Shown: positions 7,905 through 16,472 of the stretch, piece by piece
Numbering within the stretch: the stretch's first letter is position 1
Layout of the letters: the number at the start of each line of letters is the position of its first letter
NCBI GenBank assembly: GCA_031291845.1
Contig: JARLIH010000176.1
Coordinates: forward strand, 1-36,329
Length of the DNA stretch: 36,329 nucleotides
Direction of reading: 5' to 3'
DNA from: Isosphaeraceae bacterium
Lineage (GTDB): Bacteria > Planctomycetota > Planctomycetia > Isosphaerales > Isosphaeraceae
Notes under the pieces: model-generated
What the model saw: the letters and a program-made list of their open reading frames with translations, nothing else
What the model was told of the DNA's origin: nothing
Database searches by the model: none
Translations under genes and position numbers: made by a program

Positions 7905-9107
7905 TTAGAACTGGGCCTTGACCGTCGCCTGGTACGAAAAGACGCCCGAGCGGCTGATGACGATGCCGACCACTTGGTTGCCGGCCACCGAATTGGCGCT
8001 GAGCGGACCGGGGACACCGGGATAATTCAGGTCGACCCAGGCAGCACTGCCAAACGTGCCGTTGCTGTTGCGCCGCACGGTCACGAACGAACCCTGCTCG
8101 GGGTTATCCGAACCGATCAGGCCCGAGTCGGCACTGAGCGTGTAGACGCCCGGCTTGGCGCTGCTGATGCCCTCGAAATGCGTGTAGTAGCCCTCCCCCA
8201 TCGCCCCGTTCTGGAACTCGAACGGCGTCCAGTTGGAGAATTTCCCGGTTGCGGAGTCGTAGTCGACCAGGTAGCCGCGGCTGACCGTTGTATTTCCGTT
8301 GACGACCTTCGTGTAGCCGCCGCAGATGGTGTAGCTCGTTCCCCCGTTGTACCAGATGCCGTAGGCCGTCGTAGTCGTCGAGCCGGGATAGACGATGTTC
8401 GACAGGAATCGACTCCCGCTGACGTCGTAGAGGAACGCGTGACCCGTACCAAGCGGCGCGTTCCCCTCCGGTCCGTCGGCGTTGCCGACCGCCAGGTTCC
8501 CCATCGTACTGTGAACGTACGTGTACTGTGCGTGAGGATAATCGATCGTCCGGTAGCCGGCGCTTCCCGACAGGTCGGCGGTCGTGCCCTCGAAGAGGAA
8601 GCCGTGCACGGCACCGTCACCGCTCCGGTAACTACCTACCAGCCGCACGCGGTTTGCGCTGACGTAGTCGGGGCCGTAGACGCTCGTGGACACTGCGCTC
8701 GGGTAGTCGACGGAGTAGCTCGTGCCGCCGACGCCCGAGATGGGCCCCACGTAGAGCAGCCCGTGGTTGTTCGAAGTGCCGGTGATGAGGTACGGACCGG
8801 TCCCGCCGGCGCTCCGAATTCCCTGCCAGGCCGATACGGGCTGGATGCTCACCCCGTCCGCGTTGTAATAGATGGCGCTCGACGTCGCAACGACCGAGTG
8901 CCGCGCGTGCGACTCGACGATCGCGTGGCGGACGAAACCCGATCCGGAACCAGCGAGGTGCGGCGCCGCGAATGTGGCCAAAAGCTGCCGGCCTTCAAGG
9001 ACCTCAACGTTGCGCTGCTTTGAGCGAGTCGAAGAACGACCTGCTGGGCGAGACAATGCTTGCGCGAGCCCTGATTTGACGAGCGTTGCACAGTTGATGG
9101 CCATCAT
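7905..9107 (-). CDS. Secreted surface protein with LEPR-XLL-like N-terminal motif
   Basis: A 400-aa protein of unknown function. Residues 34-44 read VEVLEGRQLLA, a variant of the planctomycete LEPR-XLL motif found near the N-terminus of many exported proteins. The basic N-terminus (RSSTRSKQR) precedes it. The rest is rich in Gly, Ser, Thr, Tyr and Asn with recurring short strands ending in aromatic residues (GYRTIDYPHAQYTY, GYLVDYDSATGKF and similar), suggesting a beta-propeller or similar all-beta fold. There is no catalytic signature. Two ATG codons stand in tandem at 9107 and 9104; GGGGATGATC precedes them. A structural or adhesive role at the cell surface is inference. Confidence 0.72.
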   Translation of the reverse strand: MMAINCATLVKSGLAQALSRPAGRSSTRSKQRNVEVLEGRQLLATFAAPHLAGSGSGFVRHAIVESHARHSVVATSSAIYYNADGVSIQPVSAWQGIRSAGGTGPYLITGTSNNHGLLYVGPISGVGGTSYSVDYPSAVSTSVYGPDYVSANRVRLVGSYRSGDGAVHGFLFEGTTADLSGSAGYRTIDYPHAQYTYVHSTMGNLAVGNADGPEGNAPLGTGHAFLYDVSGSRFLSNIVYPGSTTTTAYGIWYNGGTSYTICGGYTKVVNGNTTVSRGYLVDYDSATGKFSNWTPFEFQNGAMGEGYYTHFEGISSAKPGVYTLSADSGLIGSDNPEQGSFVTVRRNSNGTFGSAAWVDLNYPGVPGPLSANSVAGNQVVGIVISRSGVFSYQATVKAQF

Positions 9108-9511
9108 CGATCATCCCCGATTTGGAAATTGGTTGCACTCGTGACTTCCCGGACGGGCGCCAACCTCACCGTCGACGCCCTTGCCCGGACGTCCTGGCGC
9201 AAGATTCCAACCCAGGCCCGACGCCGACCCCCAGGGAAACCCAGCGCTTGGGTTTGTCCGACGAAGCCCGTCGGTCGCCTCATCGGGCTAAGTGGGAATG
9301 GCAATCACGGCACGTGTCCCTTGGTAAGAAATAGTATGTAAAAGCCGAATATGCAAAAGTTCGAAATCGCAATACGTTATCGGGTAAGCAAGAAACGAAG
9401 GGACCTTCCGTTTTTCCCGAGCCGGCGCTCAGGAATCACGGAAGGCCACTTCGTCGCATCCCCCCCAACCTCGGTGCGGGCGGACGATCGATGCAATCAA
9501 GCTCGCAGCCC
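9108..9511. other. Gene-free stretch with AT-rich patch
   Basis: No gene is supported. About 9325-9385 is unusually AT-rich for this window (runs such as AAGAAATAGTATGTAAAAG) and sits about 220 bp upstream of the minus-strand gene that starts at 9107, so it may include a promoter. No convincing -35/-10 pair can be pointed to. Confidence 0.35.
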
Positions 9512-10639
9512 TTACGGGCCCATCGTTCCGGTAGTTTCGAGGTCGCGGTGGCCCGGAACGCCGTTGACGGGGTTTGGCCGCGCGATGACGCCGTCGGGAA
9601 GACGGACGGCATAGCCCGAGAACTCGGGCCGAGGCTCCGGGTAATCGGTGCTCACGAACTGCGCGCCGCTGGCCAGGGCCTTGTCCCGGCGCGACGGATC
9701 GTTCTGACGGGCCTCGATCGTATCGGTGTCGGCGCGCGTCCGCACGAGAAACCCACCGCGGACCAAGGCGGTGATCCGATCGAAGTCGCCGAACGCGTCG
9801 TTTAGCTTCATCCAGGCCGCCGCCGGATGGTCGGGGGCCACGCTCACGAACAAAAGGCGGCCGCGCAGGGCGGGGTGGCCTTCGAGGTAGAGGTCGCGCG
9901 AGGCATCTTCGTTGTCGAGTGCGAAGAGCACGCGGCCCCGGCAGGCGTCCAGTTGGGGCCAACCCCGGGTCTTGAGCGCTTCGGGCAGGGTCGCGGACGT
10001 CCCTCGGACGTCGTCGGGAGTGAGCAGCGACTGTCGCTTGAAGACCGAGAGGATTTCCGCGTCGACGGCGTCGAGCGCGTGTTTCGTGAACGGAACCGGC
10101 CGCGTGGGGAGGGCCGGGATCGGCTGGTCCTTCAGCTCGACGAGGACCATGATCGGCACGTGCCGCGGGTGCGCTGACGACCACGCGCGGATCTCCTTGA
10201 GTGCATCGATGAAGGTGCTGACGGTCGTCCGGAAGTCGACATCCTGGACGTGGAGAACCTTGAGGCCGGGCTTGCGGAGCTGTCCCTCCCGATCGGGGTC
10301 AGGCCCGGGATCCTTGCCGAGCTTGCGGAGAATTGCCCGCGCCGACGGCTCGGCGTAATGTCCCCCCTCGGGATCGGCGAAGAGGTCGAGCTCGATCTGG
10401 CGGATACCAAACCGGGAGAACTGCTCGACCAGGGGCCGGTGCGTGTAGTCGAGCGCTTCGGCCTGCTTGCGGCTGGCCGCCGCGATCAACGACATCACGT
10501 TCGCGTCAGGCGCGATGTGGTAGGAGTTGTGCGTGCCGATCACCTGGAGCTGATTGAGCCGGACGTCATCGCCGGCCGCGGTCGCGCGCACCAGCCCCAC
10601 CATGGCGAACCCAAGCGCTACCACCAACCGGACGGACAT
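9512..10639 (-). CDS. Secreted Ca2+-dependent phosphoinositide phospholipase C-like protein
   Basis: A 375-aa exported protein of the PI-PLC TIM-barrel superfamily, closest by motif to the bacterial Ca2+-dependent PI-PLC family (PI-PLC-C1). Residues 1-22 form a signal peptide ending in a TAAG-type site. The first catalytic His is H37 in QVIGTHNSYH; metal-binding acids are E83 and D85 (RQIELDLF); the second catalytic His is probably H130 (LKVLH); E168-K170-D171 (VELKD) is a further barrel strand. Start ATG 10639 was chosen over an upstream in-frame start at 10675 because GGAGGTCACCC precedes it and the signal peptide begins there. Planctomycetes are not known to rely on inositol lipids, so it may cleave another phosphodiester or foreign lipid. 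Confidence 0.85.
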   Translation of the reverse strand: MSVRLVVALGFAMVGLVRATAAGDDVRLNQLQVIGTHNSYHIAPDANVMSLIAAASRKQAEALDYTHRPLVEQFSRFGIRQIELDLFADPEGGHYAEPSARAILRKLGKDPGPDPDREGQLRKPGLKVLHVQDVDFRTTVSTFIDALKEIRAWSSAHPRHVPIMVLVELKDQPIPALPTRPVPFTKHALDAVDAEILSVFKRQSLLTPDDVRGTSATLPEALKTRGWPQLDACRGRVLFALDNEDASRDLYLEGHPALRGRLLFVSVAPDHPAAAWMKLNDAFGDFDRITALVRGGFLVRTRADTDTIEARQNDPSRRDKALASGAQFVSTDYPEPRPEFSGYAVRLPDGVIARPNPVNGVPGHRDLETTGTMGP

Positions 10640-10852
10640 GGGTGACCTCCAGACAACGGCTCCGCCACGAAACACAAAGGGGCCGAGTCACCAGGATAGA
10701 CGCTGGTTGTTAAGATTCGAGGGAGAACGAGGTGCCATTTGAGGCACGAGCCGCGTGCGCGAGACCGCGACTCGTTCCTCATCGCGTCTTGGCGGTCTTC
10801 ACGCCGGCAGAAGTCGCCCCTTCACGGCCTCCAGAAAGCGGGCGCAAGGAAA

Positions 10853-10901
10853 AATCGACGTCGGTTCCGTTTTCGCGTCGAAAATGGAACCGACGCCGAT
10901 T
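10853..10901 (-). terminator. Long hairpin followed by T-run on the minus strand
   Basis: The arms 10859-10875 and 10879-10895 pair over 17 bp (one G-T) around loop CGT, and an outer AATCG/CGATT (10853-10857 with 10897-10901) adds five pairs after one mismatch. Read on the minus strand the hairpin is followed by TTTTTCC. It lies 40 bp after the stop of the minus-strand gene at 10941-11249, so it probably ends that transcript. Confidence 0.7.
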
Positions 10902-10940
10902 GCCGTTGGATTGCGGAGTGAACCTCGGGCGCTCACTCGG

Positions 10941-11249
10941 TCAACCGACGCGTTCTTCCATTCCGTCGTAGACGTTCTCAACCTCGTCGACCGCGACGGC
11001 GAAGGCGCGGATCTTCGTTCCGTGAGGGAGTTTCTCGCGGTACTCCTGATAGTCGGCGTTGGCATCATCCCAGTCGGTGAAGACCAGGGCGTAGTCGGAT
11101 AGGTGGGCGAGCGTACCGATGGGGCCGGTGTACCACACGGTCGCATCGTTAAGCTTCGCCTCGTCGTCGACGGTTGGTATCTTGCCGTCAGGGGTAACGA
11201 CGGCAAAAAACGCAAAGCGACCGTCGATGTCCCCGAAGTCCATGGTCAT
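10941..11249 (-). CDS. Small hypothetical protein (102 aa)
   Basis: I do not recognise this protein. It is acidic (many Asp/Glu), soluble and without signal peptide or membrane segment. Features that can be seen are a FAFFAVVTPDGK strand-turn, a WYTGPIGTLAHLSDYALVFTDWDD segment and a C-terminal IRAFAVAVDEVENV strand, suggesting a small alpha/beta fold. GGGAGCC precedes ATG 11249; ATG 11243 in frame is an alternative. A good hairpin terminator follows at 10853-10901, which supports expression as a single gene. Confidence 0.6.
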   Translation of the reverse strand: MTMDFGDIDGRFAFFAVVTPDGKIPTVDDEAKLNDATVWYTGPIGTLAHLSDYALVFTDWDDANADYQEYREKLPHGTKIRAFAVAVDEVENVYDGMEERVG

Positions 11250-11442
11250 CGTGGCTCCCGGTAAGGGCTACTTTCGCGGGCGGATTGGGAGTCGCCAGTG
11301 TAGCGGCAGTCAACCGTGCCGGTCAAACGCGGGTGCTGGCCGACGACGTGAGCGAACTGACGATACAATCGAGCCGGAAGCTCCCCCAACCGGGCACAAG
11401 CGACCGCGCCGCCGTGGCTGCGACACCGCCGACATTGGTTTT

Positions 11443-11484
11443 GTAGGGTGCATGCAATGGAAGTGTGTGTTCCACGCACCCTAC
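11443..11484. repeat. GTAGGGTGC inverted repeat
   Basis: GTAGGGTGC (11443-11451) is perfectly complementary to GCACCCTAC (11476-11484), with a second nested pair TGGAA/TTCCA inside. The right arm overlaps the stop codon of the small minus-strand gene at 11481-11690. It may act as its terminator or be a dispersed intergenic element; there is no T-run. Confidence 0.55.
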
Positions 11485-11690
11485 GGAAGTAAGTTCGCCG
11501 CGCGCAGCACGCTTTCCGTCGCAAGAACCAGCATGATGGTGACCACCGAGGTCGACACGATTGTGCGCCTGGTCCGGCTACGGACGGAATCGCGGTGACA
11601 CCGACAGCGTCGACAGTACACCTTAATTTTGGCGCACTTGACCCCTTTGCCACACTCTCGGCATGAATAAGCTTCGTAACGTGTGACCAT
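11481..11690 (-). CDS. Small zinc-ribbon plus transmembrane protein (69 aa)
   Basis: I do not recognise a named family. The N-terminal half carries Cys pairs CRECG, then KVYCRRCRC, spaced as in a small zinc ribbon; a basic stretch (HRDSVRSRTRR) follows and then one hydrophobic helix of about 18 residues (IVSTSVVTIMLVLATESV). The topology would leave the zinc ribbon in the cytoplasm by the positive-inside rule. ATG 11690 has GGAG nine bases upstream. The coherent layout (ribbon, basic linker, membrane helix) makes it better than a chance frame, but it is short and a chance frame cannot be excluded. Confidence 0.45.
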   Translation of the reverse strand: MVTRYEAYSCRECGKGVKCAKIKVYCRRCRCHRDSVRSRTRRTIVSTSVVTIMLVLATESVLRAANLLP

Positions 11691-12121
11691 TCGTATCGAC
11701 TCCAAGTTTGCCGCACGGCCTTGTGCGAACCACGCCGACTCGTCCCGCCGTGGCAGCAGGACGATGTCAAGACTTGCGTCATCTCTTGCAGAACCCTAGG
11801 GTGCGGCCCAAGCGCGTACAGTAATTTCAGGAATTTCCTGACAAGTGATCGGCATTCGCTGTCGCGCCCTTTCCAGCGGCCCCCGCTAGATGCATGTGGG
11901 GACAGCAGTTTCGTCAACGACGCCAGGTAAGGCGCACCGGCAACGGGCGTACCCGCGAGGAACGGCGCCGGGCCCTCTCGAACGAAACGCGCGCGATTCG
12001 TCGTCGCACGACCGACGTTCTGGCCCTAAAATGGAACCGGCTCGCTGGGGCGAGCTCACGAGTTTCGCAAGCGGATCGCTGGCTGCGGCTATCAACGCCG
12101 CTCAAACAGGGGGGCATATCC
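11691..12121. other. Gene-free stretch
   Basis: This is the region between two divergent genes. Open frames here lack motifs and ribosome-binding sites. It should hold the promoters of the minus-strand small protein and of the plus-strand adaptor gene at 12122, but no clear promoter boxes are visible. Confidence 0.4.
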
Positions 12122-12913
12122 ATGTGTGGCTTCATGCGTGGAGCGGCTCTGGTGAGTCTATCGCTTCTGGGTTTGAGCCTCGGGACCGAGGCCCCAGCGC
12201 AGGCGCCGCAAGCAAAGGCCGCGCCCCCAGAGCTTAAGAAGCCGGTCGACGTCTTCAACCACAACGAAGGGGAGAGCGTCGTCCTCAAGCGGAAACCGGC
12301 GGGAACGGTGGTGAAGAAGGGGGAGTGGGTCCTCGAGTTCGATTCGGCCGACCTTCAGGACGCGTTGACCAACCAGAAAATCGGCATACAGGCGGCGGAG
12401 GCCGCATATCGCAACGCGAAGATGAACCGCGAAGTCGCCGAGATCGGCGTCAAGGAGTTTGTCGACGGGATCTCGAAGGAAGATATCGAGCTGGCAGACG
12501 CGGCGATCGCCCAGGCCAAGGCGGAACGCCTCAGCGCTGAGGCTAAGGCCAAGTCATCCCAATCGGCGGAGGACCAGCTCGCGCTGACCGAGGCACGGAT
12601 TGCCGAGCAGAAAGCAATCGGCAAGAAAGCGATCCTGATCAAGTACACCGAGGCGAAGGACCTCAAGGAACTCGAGAGCGAGGTCTTCAAAGCCAAGGAG
12701 GAGGAGCTCAAGAAGGAGGCGGTCTTGCAGCGCGAGAAGTCGAAGGGAGAGAAGGTCCGCCGCGAGATCGCGGCGTGCAAGGTCGTTGCCCCGACCGACG
12801 GCACCGTCGGCTACCTCCGCCCCGTCGAGGAAGAAGACACCTTCCAGCAAGGTGAGGTGTTGTTCCGGATCTTCCCGGAGAAGACGTCGAAGCCGAAATC
12901 CCAGCCAAACTGA
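12122..12913 (+). CDS. HlyD-like periplasmic adaptor protein
   Basis: A 263-aa exported protein with the layout of a membrane-fusion/HlyD adaptor: signal peptide at 1-26 (cleavage near APAQA), a half lipoyl-like motif with GTVVKKGEWVLEFDSADLQ at 61-79, a long Ala/Glu/Lys coiled coil at about 80-215, and the second lipoyl half (VVAPTDGTVGYL, then GEVLFRIFP) at 221-252. It is shorter than typical adaptors and lacks the C-terminal beta-barrel and membrane-proximal domains. ATG 12122 follows AGGGGGG. No transporter gene adjoins it, so the partner must lie elsewhere or the protein has a different role. Confidence 0.78.
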   Translation: MCGFMRGAALVSLSLLGLSLGTEAPAQAPQAKAAPPELKKPVDVFNHNEGESVVLKRKPAGTVVKKGEWVLEFDSADLQDALTNQKIGIQAAEAAYRNAKMNREVAEIGVKEFVDGISKEDIELADAAIAQAKAERLSAEAKAKSSQSAEDQLALTEARIAEQKAIGKKAILIKYTEAKDLKELESEVFKAKEEELKKEAVLQREKSKGEKVRREIAACKVVAPTDGTVGYLRPVEEEDTFQQGEVLFRIFPEKTSKPKSQPN

Positions 12914-13533
12914 GCCGCGTCCGACCAGTTCGCAAGGATTCCCGCGAGTTTTCTGTCGTCGCCTTGCGGGATTTCTGGCGTCCGACACCGCCGCGGATCG
13001 CGGCGAGCTGCGCAGGCAAGGGCTGGATCATCTTGGGGCGTGAGCCCCTGTGCACCCACAGGATTGCAAAAAAGAAGAAGGCGACGATCCTCTACAAAAA
13101 CGAGACGATTTGTCGCTTGGTTTATGCGAGGACGAGGCTCCCTCCGCCGACGCGGCCTCGATGAAGCCTCGCCCTCCCAGACCCCGGCTCACTTCCCGCC
13201 GTATTGCGTGGCGTTGAAGAACGTACCGCACCGAGACCGGAGCTCGGCCACCGGCCTGCGCTTCGTGCGAGTAGCGGGCCTATCACGAACACGAAGCGCA
13301 AGCAAGCGGTGTTCCCGAGGAAGAAAGAAAGTCCAGCGTCCAATGTGGAGAGTCTGCGGCTGCCACGTTATCTTCCTCGGCGATTTCAACCTCGCAGGAA
13401 CCACTCCATGCCCACCGCCTGTCCGATGATCGTCGACGCGACCGTCCGGCCTCCGACTGACCGCGAGCCGGGCTGTGTCCGCGCGGCCTTCGTGTGCGGT
13501 GAAGACTACCAGTTCCGTTCGCGCACCGCTTAC
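12914..13533. other. Gene-free stretch with small hairpins
   Basis: No gene is supported except a possible longer N-terminus of the next gene from ATG 13408. Two small adjacent hairpins, GGGGC/GCCCC and CCTGTG/CACAGG, lie near 13034-13063, followed by an A-rich purine run. They could help terminate the adaptor transcript but no T-run follows. Confidence 0.35.
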
Positions 13534-14346
13534 ATGCGGCTCCTGGTGCTCTGCCTGGGCTTGTCCGTTCTCGAAGCCGGGGCGCGGGGGGCCGATAACG
13601 CCTCGGCCGCTGAGAACGACGAAATGCGGCGCCACGCCGCACAGGTCGAGATCAACGCGCTCTCGCAGGGACAGCGCCGGCCGCTCGAGCGGGTCGCCGA
13701 ACCGCTGATGCGCTACAGTGATCCGGCCCGGGGGGCCGCGAAGGGCGCGCTCTGGGCATGGGGAACCGTGGGGAGGCCGGCGGCGATCGTGGAAATGGAG
13801 ATTAACCCATCCCGGCCACGGTCGAGCCAGTGGGTCCACGGCGTGGTCTCGCTCTCACCCGAGCTGATCGCCGCCTCCTGGACCGATGGCCGGCAATGGA
13901 AGGCGTCCCGGCCCGGCCTGCTCGCGCGCCCCGTCCCCGACGCCCCTGCGCCGGCCGCGTCAAAACCAGACCGGCTCCGCCAGATGAAGGACCTGGCGCG
14001 CAGGTTCGGCGTGCGCGAGGATGCCGGCACCGTGCGAGGCAAGATCCAGCTCCGGCTGCTGCCGACGCCGATCCATCGCTACGAGGACCCCCGTTCGGGC
14101 CTGCAAGACGGGGCCATCTTCGTGTTCGCCACGGGGACCAACCCCGAGACCCTGCTGGTCCTTGAGTCGCGCTCCGAGAGATCGGGGCCGGGCGCCTGGT
14201 GCTATGGGCTCGCCCGGGTGAGCGGCTGCGCCCTTACGGCTGAACTTGACGGGCGGGAAGTCTGGTCGCAGGAGGAGGCAAATCCACCTCACGACGGAGC
14301 GGCTTACATGAACCGCCATCACGCCGTGCTCGATGGACCCGAATAG
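13534..14346 (+). CDS. Secreted protein of unknown function (270 aa)
   Basis: A predicted exported protein. Residues 1-20 are a signal peptide (MRLLVLCLGLSVLEAGARGA). The mature part has a Trp/Gly-rich region (ALWAWGTVGRPAAIVEMEI), a central Ala/Pro linker near 135-145, and a second similar block (GAIFVFATGTNPETLLVLES), so it seems to contain two related halves, each preceded by an R-Y-x-D-P motif (MRYSDPARGA and HRYEDPRSGL). That internal duplication is visible by eye. ATG 13408, with AGGA upstream, would give a 42-residue longer N-terminus; 13534 was chosen because the signal peptide starts there. I recall similar unnamed planctomycete proteins but no function. Confidence 0.65.
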   Translation: MRLLVLCLGLSVLEAGARGADNASAAENDEMRRHAAQVEINALSQGQRRPLERVAEPLMRYSDPARGAAKGALWAWGTVGRPAAIVEMEINPSRPRSSQWVHGVVSLSPELIAASWTDGRQWKASRPGLLARPVPDAPAPAASKPDRLRQMKDLARRFGVREDAGTVRGKIQLRLLPTPIHRYEDPRSGLQDGAIFVFATGTNPETLLVLESRSERSGPGAWCYGLARVSGCALTAELDGREVWSQEEANPPHDGAAYMNRHHAVLDGPE

Positions 14347-15266
14347 GGACTTGTTGCTGGTTTCCGCCGCGATGGGACGTACCGGCTCCAACCGTTGCGG
14401 AGGGTTGGTGTCGGGCGCCCTGACCACGTCTTCGTTCATACGACCATCCGTCGGCTCAACCCGCGACGCTTGCCCACGAACACAGGGGCGTGCGCGAAGT
14501 GAAAATCGCCGTCACAACGATTCGCGAACGACATACTGCCGCAACACCGAAACCACCCGCCTACGACCGATGGCTCAGGTCAGGCCGCGGCTCTCCTGAG
14601 AATCTGCCCAGAATTCGCGCGCGCTCCGAGACCGAGATTTCGCTTACGAAGGCGGACTCCGTCAGCAAACTCTCTTCGATCGCGTGTGTGTCAGCGCACT
14701 CCTGTCGTTGTTTGCCGGCACACGGGAAGATGACGCTCGTTGTCGGGGATCTGTTTTCATTCAAAAAAACTCCCATCGTCCTCGGTAAAGCTCCGACGAA
14801 GACTGGTATTGCGGCCCCGAATAAGTTCTGCCATGTTTTGGGGCCGGTCCCCTTCCTCGCCTCTCCGCCTAACGCCGGGGTCCTGTTTGCCGGGGAGAGC
14901 GGCCGATGCCCAAATCACCAGGGACGGTGAGCCGCCTTGCTTTCAGGTCACGTACGCGGGCACTCGTCGCCCCCTCTCGGATCGGCTCGCATCCTCACCA
15001 AGCGCCGGCGCCATCGTTCTGAGTGCGACGTTGCACGAGCGGCTCAGGTCGCCGACCATCCCCCGCGGTACGTGCTTTCTGCGACACCGGCGGACGGCGT
15101 CGAACCCGTAGCGTTACCGCGTTCAGGGCTACCTTCATCGCGGATGGCTCGCATTCAACGTTCACGCTCAACGGCAGCAAATCACGTCTTAAAACGGGCG
15201 ACCTAGTGCGCCCGATGACCAAAAGCGTGTCCAAGACACAGGCGCGACAGACAGGAGGTCCTTGTC
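14347..15266. other. Gene-free 0.9-kb stretch
   Basis: Several open frames cross this stretch (for example 14490-14930 on plus) but none has a ribosome-binding site, a recognisable domain or a plausible composition. It may hold a decayed gene or simply be intergenic DNA; I see no repeat family in it. Confidence 0.4.
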
Positions 15267-15722
15267 ATGCGTAACCGTTCTCAACGACGGCGGCAGTTCC
15301 AGTTCGAGTCCCTCGAACGGCGCGAGACGCCGAGCGCGGGAGTGAGTGGGGCGGTCCAGAGCCTCGCGCGCTCTGCGCACGCGAAAACGGCGGAAATTCA
15401 CATGAGCGGCAACGGTACGGTCAGTGGGTCGACGGTGACACTCACGAGTGGCCAGTCCTCTCAGCTCGGTCCGATCACGGGGACGGTCACGGGAACGAAC
15501 GCGGTCGTCACGGGGAGTAAAGGTTCGCTCACGCTCACCAGCGTCACCGGCACGTTCGGCAAGGAACACAATGGGAAGGAGTCTTTCCACGGGACCTTCA
15601 CCATTGTCTCCGGCAGCGTGGGCGGAACCGCCGTAACCGGAGGCCAGGGGACCTTTTCCGGCTCCCTGAATGTCACTGCCAACACCCTTCACATCACGTT
15701 CAAGGGCAAGGTCACGGAGTAA
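15267..15722 (+). CDS. Small surface protein with LEPR-XLL-like motif
   Basis: A 151-aa protein. The N-terminus is strongly basic (RNRSQRRRQ), followed by FESLERRETPSA at 13-24, a variant of the planctomycete LEPR-XLL export motif. The remainder is Gly/Thr/Ser/Val-rich with regularly spaced short strands (GTVSGSTVTL, GTVTGTNAVV, GTFTIVSGSVGG, GTFSGSLNVT), a beta-sandwich or beta-helix-like pattern. No catalytic residues are apparent. AGGAGG at 15253-15258 supports ATG 15267. Probably a cell-surface or matrix protein; that is inference. Confidence 0.7.
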   Translation: MRNRSQRRRQFQFESLERRETPSAGVSGAVQSLARSAHAKTAEIHMSGNGTVSGSTVTLTSGQSSQLGPITGTVTGTNAVVTGSKGSLTLTSVTGTFGKEHNGKESFHGTFTIVSGSVGGTAVTGGQGTFSGSLNVTANTLHITFKGKVTE

Positions 15723-15894
15723 TGGCCGCGAGTTGGAAACGCGGGGCGAATCCACCGGGATGAGGCGCCCCTCTCCAACGAGTCGTGGCGCGGCGATTGG
15801 CCCGACTCGCTCACCACGGTGGCCTTCTCCGGGAAGGAAGACACGACGGCGCGTGCTTTGACGGAGCTCTGCCCGCCGAAAGAGGCTCGAGACG

Positions 15895-15925
15895 GGGGCC
15901 TTCTGAACCTCGGTGACGAGGCCCC
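15895..15925. terminator. Hairpin between convergent genes
   Basis: GGGGCCT (15895-15901) pairs with AGGCCCC (15919-15925). It sits between the stops of the plus-strand surface protein and the minus-strand lipoprotein, which are convergent. No T-run follows on either strand, so terminator function is only likely by position. Confidence 0.35.
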
Positions 15926-15930
15926 ACGCG

Positions 15931-16398
15931 TCACTTCAGGTCGAACGCCGGAACGACGTTTTCGCCTTCCTTGACCTCGGCCTTCAGGTTGTTCTTCTTG
16001 TGGTCGAGGAAGCGGCCTTTCAGAACGTCGGTCTTCGGCGGAGGCCGCTTGGGATCGGGCAGGACGCTCCCTTCGCTCGACGGGCGAGCGAGGCCGGCGA
16101 TGCTCACGAGGTATGACCCCGCGGGTGCGCCGTCGCCCCGCGTGTACGACATGAGCTCGAACCGACCGTCGTCGTCGGTCTGGCCGGTCGGCCTGACCAC
16201 GGCTGCTCCGGTCTTCGACTCATCAACCGGGTGGAAGGTCACGAGCGCTCCCGCGACGGGCTTGCCGCCGAAGAGAACCTGCCCCTTCACCGGGTACACC
16301 GCGACTTGCCCGGCGGGCCGTTCCGAATTGCACGCGGTGACCAGGGCAGCGAGCGAAACGATCAGGGAAGCAACGGCAAGGCGTCGTCGGCGTCGCAT
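15931..16398 (-). CDS. Lipoprotein with carboxypeptidase-regulatory/transthyretin-like domain
   Basis: A 155-aa exported lipoprotein. The basic N-terminus and hydrophobic core end in the lipobox VTAC with C23. The mature part starts with YPVKGQVLFGGKPVAGALVTFHP, the common planctomycete beta-sandwich motif (VKGxVxxxGKPxxGAxVxFxP), followed by TDDDGRFEL and AGSYLVSI, typical of carboxypeptidase-regulatory-like domains. Function is not known. It lies 74 bp downstream of a DUF1559 gene on the same strand, a pairing that recurs in planctomycetes. ATG 16398 lacks a strong ribosome-binding site, consistent with translation as the second gene of a transcript. Confidence 0.78.
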   Translation of the reverse strand: MRRRRRLAVASLIVSLAALVTACNSERPAGQVAVYPVKGQVLFGGKPVAGALVTFHPVDESKTGAAVVRPTGQTDDDGRFELMSYTRGDGAPAGSYLVSIAGLARPSSEGSVLPDPKRPPPKTDVLKGRFLDHKKNNLKAEVKEGENVVPAFDLK

Positions 16399-16472
16399 GG
16401 CGATGATCGGACCCGTTGTTGTGTTGGTGGTGTGTGGGCTCCGGAATCGAGCGGAGCCCGTAACGACCGTCC

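Noticed and set aside
11246..11917. 223-aa frame on the minus strand
   Set aside because: No start signal and no domain; it overlaps the small zinc-ribbon frame and the GTAGGGTGC repeat in a different frame.
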